Origin: Sambucus nigra
Lineage: Eukaryota; Streptophyta; Magnoliopsida; Dipsacales; Adoxaceae
Direction of reading: 5' to 3'
NCBI GenBank assembly: GCA_949130495.1
Contig: OX422211.1
Coordinates: 443,618,219 to 443,682,218 of the forward strand
Length of the DNA stretch: 64,000 nucleotides
Shown here: positions 55,833 to 64,000 of the stretch, one piece after another
Layout of the letters: each line of letters starts with the position of its first letter
Position numbering within the stretch: position 1 is the stretch's first letter
Translations under genes and position numbers: made by a program
Notes under the pieces: model-generated
The model's database searches: none
What the model was told of the DNA's origin: nothing
The model's input: only the letters and a program-made list of their open reading frames with translations

Positions 55833-58578
55833 CTAAGATAATAACAAAGCATAAGTGTCAGTAGTGCCTTTATTATGAGAATCCATTCCATTCCCATCAT
55901 TTGAAGAAGAACAATTATCATCATATAAAGGGGTAATTCCATATTCAACTAGTTCCTCTTCAAATAAATGAGAAGGGGAACCAGTATGTGAAACTCCATA
56001 TGAGACAGTCTCACTATGTAAATAGGAATCAGGTATAGTACCTTCAGCGATAAGAATGGAAACATCGGGTGGGTCTTGAGAAGATAAACCTAAGGCCTCA
56101 TAGCCCTGCTCTAACACGGTTCTATAGGTCTCCTCCATTCCCAGCTTATCAGTATCGGATCCTTAGTTTGGAGAAGATGAAGCAGTTGCCTCAGTCTCAA
56201 TAAAATTATTTTTCTTGCTTGCTTTAGTCTTCATACGTGAGGAAGGAGAAATGACAAGAGCAGTAGTAGCAGTAATGGTGGCAGTGGCTATAACAGGTGT
56301 AAGGTTTGACACATCTCTATAGGGATGCTTTCTCTTTGAAGTAGAAGGGGATTTTTCTTTCCCCTTGCCTTTAGACTTACATTTAGACTTGATAGGAAAG
56401 GCCTCAGGTTATTTGGTGTAAATAGAATCATCAATTAGGAACCTCACCAAAATATGAGTAACCTGCTCCAGGGGTATCTTTGGAGTGGTGATGAGGTTCC
56501 ATATCTCCTTTTGGGTCCGTTTCATTAGAAACTTAGCATTGGCATACTTGGTAGGAATAGTCTCACGAGGAACCTCCGCCAAATAATTTTGGATAAGAAG
56601 AACCTGCCTGTGCCTAAGTAAAACCCAATAACGGGAGAAGGTAGGTAAGTGATCATAAGAAAGCACATATAATCCTCCCAAGTGGCTGACCAGATGAAGC
56701 ATCCCCTGAACAGTAAAATTTTGATATGTCTCCAAGTATAAATCATAAGGAGTAGTACTTAAAGGATAGGCGGGGGTATGAACACCCTGGTCGTAACCAA
56801 AATGCCTCCTAGCTCTCTTAGAGTGATAGACCTCATTACCTTGACCCAATTATGTCAAAGAAGGAAGAAGATCGGGCAGCAACATAGTCACCACATAGAT
56901 GTGAGGGCAAGAAGAGACTGTTGCTGCATTCAATGAGAAAAAAAATGTACCTTCGGTACGAGAGAAAGACTTCCAAGGGAAATTTCTACCAACCTTCTTG
57001 CAGTAAGGGAGCAAGAAAAACTCATCCACACTATCAATAAAAGACCCTAAATGGTTTGGGGGATCTTTTTATGCCAGCGGGTGATACGTGCAACACCGCT
57101 ATGACATGCCTTGTCTTCTAAGGCCAAGTTGGGAAGACACTCAAATAAAAAGGCCATTAAAATGATAAAGTTACTGAATTTGGTAGCATGGTAATGGCCA
57201 AATGACCTCTAAAAATTCACATGATCCCGATATAACCAAGTGTAAAGTGACCCTAGTGTCAAAACTACGAGGGGTACACCCTCCCTCAAGATAGACTCAC
57301 TGTCAGCCTGAACAGAAGCTCACAAGGGGAGTCCTCTAGTCTCCCTGGTAATTGAAATGTATTAACTACAGTAATTTTAAAAAGTAGCTAAGTGTGAAGG
57401 GGAATTGAGTTTGGGACCTTCCTGACGCCTGGGGCCCTGTCGAAGTTTTCCCCTTGGGAAGCTGCTCACATTCTTTGAATAAGTACCTCTATCACATAGT
57501 GAAATAATGCTTTATGGTACCTGTGACGTTAATAGCAACATGTTTAGTGCACTCAAAAAGGTCTGAATGAATTTCCTTGACCATCTCCTCCTCATAGCCA
57601 TCAGTAAGAATATGAGAACCCAAGTAAGGGAGAGTAAGTAGCTCATTAATATCCTCCATGGTGATAGTTAACTCACCCCAACCAGTCACAAAAGTATGTG
57701 AATCCCTACTCCAACAAGAGATCAAAAAGTTGATGGTTGAACCATTCTTAGCTACTGTACAAGTCTTCAGGCTATCAATTATGGTAATCAAGCAAGCTCC
57801 CCACCCCCCCACCCACCCACCCACCACCACCACCACCATAAGTTTTAAGTTTAACATTGGAACGAGGGAAATCACCATGATCTACCCTAACTCTAAGAAT
57901 GGAATTAGGAAGAATAGTGGGGAGATCGGGGAACTCACTTAAACCCATTTCGAGTTCCTCAACTATTTTTGCAAGAAACTCCTCCTCAAATTTTGTAAGG
58001 GAGGCCACGAAGTGATCATTAGGTCCAAAATAGGGCGCTCCACGGTAAAGGACAAAATCCCTATGTTGACGGGTACACAAATAATCTTTGTGAGATTGCA
58101 AGAGGGGGTGGTAGATGAACCCTTAGTAATGTGTGGTTCAGACGATGAATCCCCAACGGTAAAGGTTCCCAACGAGGAACCCCTAGTAACGATTGGTTCC
58201 AATGAGGAACCCCTATCAAGAGCATCAGCCAGTGAGGAACCAACAGTGGCGATCAACCCAATCAAGGAACCCTAGCTTCAGATGGCCCAGATGAAATAAC
58301 TACAAAATTACCTTCCCTAAGCGAGGAAGTTACGACAACAAACTCTCGAGAAGAAAAAGCATCAGTAGAAAATCTCTCATATGAGGAGACCCTCGGGTTG
58401 CCCGTCTAAAAAATAAAACCCCTGGTATGGAGGCAAGAGGAAAGACAACAGTGGACATAGTGCTTACGCCGGTGACAACCATCGTAAAATTGGTCACTCA
58501 AATCTGGAAAGAACCAAATAGAAGCTCTCTCATGATGGTGGAGACACCGGTATAAGTGGCGTGTGAGGATGAAGCCAT
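55833..58578 (-). pseudogene. E4 antisense plant mobile domain (PMD) gene
   Basis: Long leftward coding sequence opposite to gag, from ATG 58578 (MASSSHATYTG) to stop 55833, about 915 codons. 58578-57840 is in one frame; after a (CCA)n/(CCCA)n run at about 57801-57838 everything to 55833 is in another, so one microsatellite length change explains the shift. Several stops also occur. PMD signatures: FLISCWSRDSHTFVTGWGEL, then TITMEDINELLTLPYLG (about 57590-57730), and KRARRHFGYDQGVHTP (56820-56770). Cys/Ser-poor, acidic tail. PMD proteins occur in plant transposons and as host genes (MAIN/MAIL); the function in retroelements is unknown. Confidence 0.75.
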
Positions 58579-58694
58579 TTCTAAGAAATATTTAAAGAAA
58601 ATCTATGGAGGATCTTTTTTTCTAAGAGGTTTATCTCTCTCTGTTCTTTTGTTTTGAAATAATGAAAGTGAAGGGAATCATATTTAAAGAAGGG

Positions 58695-58703
58695 TTTTAT
58701 ATG
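58695..58703 (-). promoter_or_regulatory. TATA box of the E4 antisense gene
   Basis: Minus strand CATATAAAA, about 120 bp upstream of the ATG at 58578, with a short CT/A-rich leader. It points toward the antisense gene and away from the nearby 3' LTR. Confidence 0.55.
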
Positions 58704-58976
58704 AAAGTGGAAAGGCATGTGGGAAGGCCAAAAGACTAGCAACCTTTTTACTCAAATGATGGGGTTGTAGTTCCCTTAGTGACACATGGAACCTCGAGAT
58801 CCCAAAATATAATTTGAAATGATTGAACATTTAATGACCCTAGGAATAATGATGAAGAATCCCCAGGGTCCCTCAAAATCGAAGATTGTAATTATGGTGT
58901 ACAAAGCCTTTTGGTCTGCCCAACACAAAAGACATTGCACGAGGGAACTAATGTAGAGGGGTACTGCTCCATAGGT

Positions 58977-59190
58977 GAGGGACTCCCCCCCCCCCCCCAC
59001 ACACACACATTGACAATGTTAATGTAAATAAGGAGTTAGGCGAGGGACTACCCGTCACTGCCAATGTTAATGGAAATAAGGAATTGGGAGAGGGACTCCC
59101 CGCGCTTCCAATGTTAATGGAAATAAGTAATTAGACGAGGGACTCACCCCCACTGCTAATGCTTATGAAAATAAAAAATTAGGTGATGGA
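58977..59190 (+). repeat. 47-48-bp tandem repeats with a poly-C/CA tract
   Basis: Four units beginning GAGGGACT (58977, 59042, 59090, 59137), each with CCAATGTTAATGGAAATAAG-like sequence. The first is lengthened by about 15 C and a CA run (about 58984-59009). They lie between the antisense gene promoter and the 3' LTR. The interval 58704-58976 is AT-rich with no feature. Confidence 0.8.
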
Positions 59191-59234
59191 TTCCACAAGC
59201 AAGAAAACCCCTTTACAAAAATCACCTGGAGTTC

Positions 59235-59465
59235 TATTTGAGCGAGGGAGTCCACAGTAAAGGACCCATATGCCAACATCAAGTTCAAATGTTATTTGGG
59301 AAAGGGAGTCCACTCAAGAGACCCCTCTGCCAACACAAGTTCAAATGTTATTTGGGAGAGGGAGTCCATAGCAAGGTACCCCTCTACCAACACCAAGTTA
59401 AAAATATTATTTAATCAAGGAGCCCATAGCAGGAAGCCCCTTTGTCAAAAGCTCAAATCTAAATA
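59235..59465 (+). repeat. 58-bp tandem repeats before the E4 right LTR
   Basis: About four units, each starting with TATTTGGG- or TATTTGAG-like sequence (59235, 59293, 59349, 59407). Homologous to 39680-39835. Confidence 0.8.
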
Positions 59466-60441
59466 CTATTTTGCAGCAAGGGGGTCCAAGACACCAGAGG
59501 AGGCCCCTATATCATAAACAAAATTATTATTTCTTCACAAGTACTAATACAGGTAGCCGAGTTGAGCAGGAGGGGTTCGAATAGGCCAGTTGGTATCTTC
59601 TAAGAGTTTTGTCTTAGTGGCTGAGAGACAAGATTTGCTTATAAAGACTTAGCCACTTAGCACTTCAAGATAGAGAGAATACTGGAAGAGAGAACCCTAG
59701 GAGTCACTCAAGAACTTACATAGCTCACACTTAGTTATAAAAACAGTGAGTAGTCAAAATGTTGTTCATAAGAAAATCACTTTTACAAAATGATTTTAGA
59801 TGGGGTGGCCCAAAAGGCCACTCTCAAGTTTACAAAAGTTTGTACAACAAGTTACCGTTTAAAAATATATTTACCAAATCATATATTTTGTCTCCATTAA
59901 GAGAAATATTTGCCTTTTGACCTTGGTTGCACCAGATGTCGTATGTGAGAGAGGGACGGATGACTACAGATAATATAGGGACAAAAGTTACATTTCAGAC
60001 CTTGTCCCTTAAAGTTACCACATTTTTTGCACACAAAAGGCCATATCCTTCCTATCTTGTATATATAAATAGAACCCTTAGGCTAGGTCAAGTCAGATAG
60101 AAAACTCAGGTCCTACTATTAATGTAATAATATAACATCAGACCACTTAATATTATCCATCTGCTCTCTCTCTAAGTGTTGAGTGCTTGTCTCTTCACTC
60201 CCGTCATTACAGCCATCATTCTCAGGAAGTTCTTCTTCTCCAAGTTACTGTCATTGTTTTTGAAGTTTCATATTTGCAAGGGGGTCCATAAAATTTACTC
60301 CATTTTTACCTAAAAATGAAGATTTTAACTCTCAGCTTCCAATTGAGATCTTGAAGACCTTAAAGGCAGAGTCGATTGAAGTGGCTCACACCTCACCCAT
60401 TTTAGTATCTTATCAGACCCCAGTCACACTACCCTCCTCCA
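59466..60441 (+). repeat. E4 right LTR and adjoining upstream region
   Basis: Homologous to 39836-40357 plus 52676-53142. The LTR start is probably TGTCGTATGTGAG (59938) but not certain. TATA box ATATATAAATAG at 60060-60071. It ends ACCCTCCTCCA at 60441; the next five bases are CCTTG, for which I found no partner on the left. The ORF at 60351 straddles the LTR end and is spurious. Confidence 0.7.
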
Positions 60442-60446
60442 CCTTG

Positions 60447-60920
60447 TTTCTAAGTATGAGTCTTACCCTACTTGGGGTGGTGTTCTTTATACTTCCCAGT
60501 ACATTATATATTATTTATATAATTGTACCTATTTTATTTTGTAATTCTTCTTCAAGTTTACCATTTGATCCATCACATAATGCAATTTTATCTACCAGGC
60601 AAACCGATTCGATTTGCTGACCTGGCTGAATTTTTATTGTGCATTATTTCGAGTCGTTAGTGCTTCAGAAATGGAAAAATAGGATTTTGGGGTAGATTGG
60701 AACTATTAGAGAATATTTCTAAGGTTTGGTATGTCTTAGAACAACTATTAGATGATATTGGGTAAGACGAATCTAGAATTCAAGTGAGTTAACACTTAAT
60801 TATATAATCGGGAAGTAGGTTCAGAGTTTAAGATTTAGTAGACTAGTACACTATGAGAATTTCATATGTAGTATGTACTTTATATATATACGTATTGTGG
60901 GTTACCTTTATATATATCTA

Positions 60921-60955
<35 letters not shown>

Positions 60956-61971
60956 TGTGTATTTTTTTAACATACCTGCTCAATTGTGTTATTGTTAGGA
61001 GGTTGTGCGTAGTGGGCAGTCCACCCTATCGTTGACCAGCAGGTGTTTGGTTGATCCCCTGCTTATAGCACTATTTCATGACCACGATCCATGTGTGAGG
61101 ATAGTTGTTGGTTTGGATACCGTTGTGGTGCGATGTGGTATGGTTCTGGCCACCAAACATATGTTTATGAGCACCTCTGTTTGTTTGTGCTTACATTTAG
61201 GTTCGGTGGTAAAATTCTGAACCAATAGCCCAGTTGGGGTATGTGGCATGCCTAGAGCCCGATGGCACATGAGGGATGAATTCTCTAGTTCCATCTTTTA
61301 GGTATATGATTTATACATATATAAACAGTGATATATATGTATTTGTATATGATATATGATGTGTTTATCTATTTATAGCACGGGTGTAATATGTTTATTG
61401 AGTGAACATCTATTTATAGCTTGTGTGTTGATATGTTATCATTTATGAATGTATACCTAGTCAGGATAGTAGATAGTTAGCTAATGGTGACTATTTATAG
61501 TACATGTGTCACCATGTTATCATTTTTTAAAATCCCCATGTGTGCAGTAGCAGTAGGAACAATAGGGTTAGATCCTTTTATCCCGTTACAAAAAGTAGTT
61601 GAGGATGATGGGAGCGGATTATAGCTGATTCATCTTCTTTTAACTATATAAGACTCAGTTTATTTCCAATATTTCCTTTTAGGCATGTTGCTCGTAGTTG
61701 GATAGTCTTGTATTTCATGTCATAGGTATTCTTTATTTCTCAGTCTTTATTTACGTTGGATGATTATTTGTTGTGATCGATGATTTATTCGGTTCACGTT
61801 ATTTATTTATGCTTATCAGTTATTCCATTATTTCTTTATTTGTATGGTTTTATTCATTTAATATTTATATTACTTGTTGCAATGGTGATGCTAAAAATTA
61901 AATCATATTGGATTCCTATTTTGTTTTAATAAAGGATTGATCACCCGTATTAGAATAGGCAGGGTGTCACA
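60447..61971 (+). repeat. LTR of the gypsy A family, plus orientation
   Basis: Inverse-orientation relative of 12137-13858: shares TATAATCGGGAAGTAGGTTC (60805), the GT run (about 60922-60952), the CGTTGACCAGCAGGTG block (61033) and the end GGATTGATCACCCG...GTGTCACA (61971). The left end is undetermined and may have been cut by E4. No primer site follows, and the neighbour is a gypsy RT on the other strand, so this is a solo or truncated LTR. ORFs at 60853, 61005 and 61076 are non-coding LTR sequence. Confidence 0.78.
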
Positions 61972-62780
61972 TTATGCAAGAAAAGAAATCCTAATAGAAA
62001 TTTCTTGTAATAATCATGCAATCCTCAAAATTATGTACCTCATTCACACTATTTGGACTTTCCCATTTTATCACCGCTTCCACCTTCTTGGGAAATAAAT
62101 AAATAACATCTCTATAAACTCCATGCCCCAAAATACTAACCTATATAGCCAAACTTTACATTTTCAAAATTTATCATATAATTCTTTCCCTAGAAAGGTC
62201 TGAAAAACAATACACATGATTTTTATGCTCTTACTTTTCATGTTAATATATCACAAATGAAGACAATAACAAAAGACTCCATGTACGAGGGAAAGTGAGA
62301 TTTATCAAGTTCATGAATGCAACTAGTGCATCCCAAATGGCATGACAACAAATTTAAAATGTCCATAACTAGTATGAAAAGCATTTTTAAAAATGTCAAC
62401 TCCAACTTTGAACTGATGACAACCATACCTGAGTTTAATCTTTAAAATATTGCTACTCCGTGTAAATGAGCGAATAAATCATCATGTGGGGTAATGGGCA
62501 TTGGTTAGGTATCATCGCCTTGTTCAACTGACAGTAATCAATGAAAAATCTCATGGTTTATTTTTTCTTCTTTACAAAAAATAATGGAGCTCCCTACAGT
62601 GATAGACTAGGACATATAAAGCCATAGTCTAACAAATCTTTCAATTCTATTTTCAACTCCTTTAATTTTTACGGGTCGTACGATATGGTGAAATAAGTAT
62701 ATGTCGTTCCTAGTAATAACTCAATCAAAAATTCCACCTCACATCTAGTGTTATCCTTAGAAATTTCTCTAGAAAGACAT
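61972..62780 (-). pseudogene. Gypsy B reverse transcriptase remnant
   Basis: Leftward decayed RT. Near 62490-62620 the minus strand shows the ALYVLVYHCRELHYFL / GSSIIFCKEEK region (normally APVLFVKKKDG) and MRFFIDYCQLN-like sequence. Near 61980-62150 it shows FPKKVEAVIKWESPNSVNEVHNF, the segment after the RT core. It is cut at 61971 by the LTR. Many stops and frameshifts. Confidence 0.65.
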
Positions 62781-63620
62781 ATGAAACCTCATTAACTACT
62801 TATATATCTTCTACTTTTTCCACCTCTTTCATTATTTTGACATGAGAAAGATAACCTTGTCATACTTTTTGTAATAGTTTATATGATTCGATACCATAAA
62901 TTTAACAGGTTAACGCCCCCATTAGTTTAAATTTAGGTTAACCCATTAACCAAAAGAGTACCTCATTTTTAAAAAAGTTCAGAAATACATAAGAGGAGTC
63001 TATCCAATTCATACCTAATATCATATTAAATTCATATATTTCAAAAGGTGATAAATCAACCAATAAATCCTTTGACTCACGTGTACCACTGACTTCCTAT
63101 ATATCTTATTAATTAAAACCACTTCCCATACTAGAGTAAAAATATCTAAACTAGAATATAAAAATGATAATGGTTTATTGATATATAACATAATATGAAA
63201 ACACTAAGGAATGTATATATCCAATATCTATTAACACATAGGAATTTTTCTCGAATATAGGAAGTGTACATGTCACCACATATAGTGTAGATTATCCATC
63301 TTTCAGAATCAGTGCAAAATTTTTGGCTTGATCTCGCCTTTGGGTCTACCTCCTCTACCACCCTTATGTACATTACCAATTGAACTCCTACCTCCTAAAG
63401 TCACTCTCCCAACTGGTGTTATAATTGCCATTACAGACAAACCATTTGCATGTGTTCTAGTTGATGACAATGAAAGCATAAAGCATCATCTCTGCTATTA
63501 TGCTTTCTTGAGACATATGACCCTTACCACCACATATTTTTTAAAAACAGGACTTAATCCACACACAAATACATTTTCTTATCGAATTATCCTAGTCCTT
63601 CAACCTCGAGTTTAACATCT
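62781..63620 (-). pseudogene. Gypsy B protease and gag C-terminal remnant
   Basis: A protease-like MILGMNWIDS segment followed by VLFWLMG (about 62935-63030) and, upstream, a CCHC knuckle remnant with CGGKGHMSQE (about 63490-63545). Heavily decayed; positions are approximate. ORFs on the plus strand here (63328) are shadows. Confidence 0.55.
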
Positions 63621-64000
63621 TCCATGTACACCTATGGTCTTTCTATATTCGTAACCCTTATATCCTCATCATGATACATTCTGGCTGAATGTTCTCGTTT
63701 ATTATCCATGTGACTGTGTACCATTATGCCTAACTTTCTTTGACTTCTCTAATTGTATTTATTTCATTATCTTATCTAACATTATAACCTTATATGCCAA
63801 GTCCACACAATCATTTATATTCATATGAACCATTATGGATCTCATATCTACATCAAATATAGATTGAAAACTGGTACACTTACTTTTCTGCGTCCTAACA
63901 AAATTTGGTGAAAATATAAACAAAGATGTTAACAAATATTCGTACATTTCCATTATTGTTTTCCCCTGTATCAACCTAATATTATTCCTTCTCGCACGCA
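63621..64000 (-). pseudogene. Gypsy B gag remnant, runs off the window
   Basis: Minus strand FSPNFVRTQKSKCTSFQSIFDVDMRSIMVHMNINDCVDLAYKVIML (about 63935-63770) fits the conserved C-terminal half of gypsy gag (FAPxLVRTExxKxxxFxxGLxxxIR...). The direction agrees with the protease and RT to the left. The 5' end and LTR lie beyond 64000. Confidence 0.65.

Overview
This window is nuclear DNA of a flowering plant. It is gene-poor and built almost entirely from nested LTR retrotransposons, and I see no intact host gene, tRNA or rRNA. Plant origin is indicated by initiator-Met tRNA primer sites of the TGGTATCARAGC type, Sirevirus-like Copia gag proteins, Ty3/gypsy Tat-lineage elements with a second RNase H, antisense ORFs of the plant putative gypsy-type transposase and plant mobile domain families, and AT-rich sequence full of TA, GT and ATT microsatellites. 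Every coding region carries stops or frameshifts. Boundaries, target-site duplications (TSDs) and distances were read by eye.

Layout. 1-2.4 kb: decayed Copia gag with its 5' LTR (minus strand). 2.64-8.1 kb: 5'-truncated Sirevirus-type Copia (plus strand): integrase, RT, RNase H, long 3' noncoding domain, 3' LTR. 8.1-12.1 kb: decayed chromovirus-like gypsy A (minus strand: gag, protease, RT, RNase H, integrase). Its 5' LTR begins at 12137 and is cut at 13858 by a 15.9-kb Sirevirus (13859-29746, minus strand, TSD AAACT). That Sirevirus contains two later insertions: a gag-only, pol-less relative (18700-24373, TSD ATTTT) and a gypsy solo LTR (25029-26517, imperfect TSD).

29.75-30.63 kb: resumed gypsy A LTR or its flank. 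30636-38703: Tat element E2 (TSD TATAC/TACAC), which has lost pol but keeps a gag remnant, tandem repeats and a multi-intron antisense gene. About 39.7-60.44 kb: Tat element E4, whose 5' LTR is interrupted by Tat element E3 (40358-52670, TSD GGGAC). E3 is the most complete element here: gag, protease, RT, two RNases H and integrase on the minus strand, two antisense ORFs on the plus strand, and a minisatellite between the two gene sets. E4 keeps gag and part of protease on the plus strand and an antisense plant-mobile-domain gene. 60.45-61.97 kb: an LTR of the gypsy A family in plus orientation. 61.97-64 kb: another decayed gypsy (minus strand) running off the window.

Points of most interest: (i) the Sirevirus LTRs carry five copies of a 12-bp near-palindrome at 21-22/21/32/21-22 bp spacing just upstream of the TATA box, kept in both the full-length and the gag-only element; (ii) the E3 minisatellite has two monomer types whose predicted hairpin stems differ by matched changes in both arms; (iii) all three Tat elements carry antisense genes with their own TATA-like promoters, and two of the three keep these while pol is gone.
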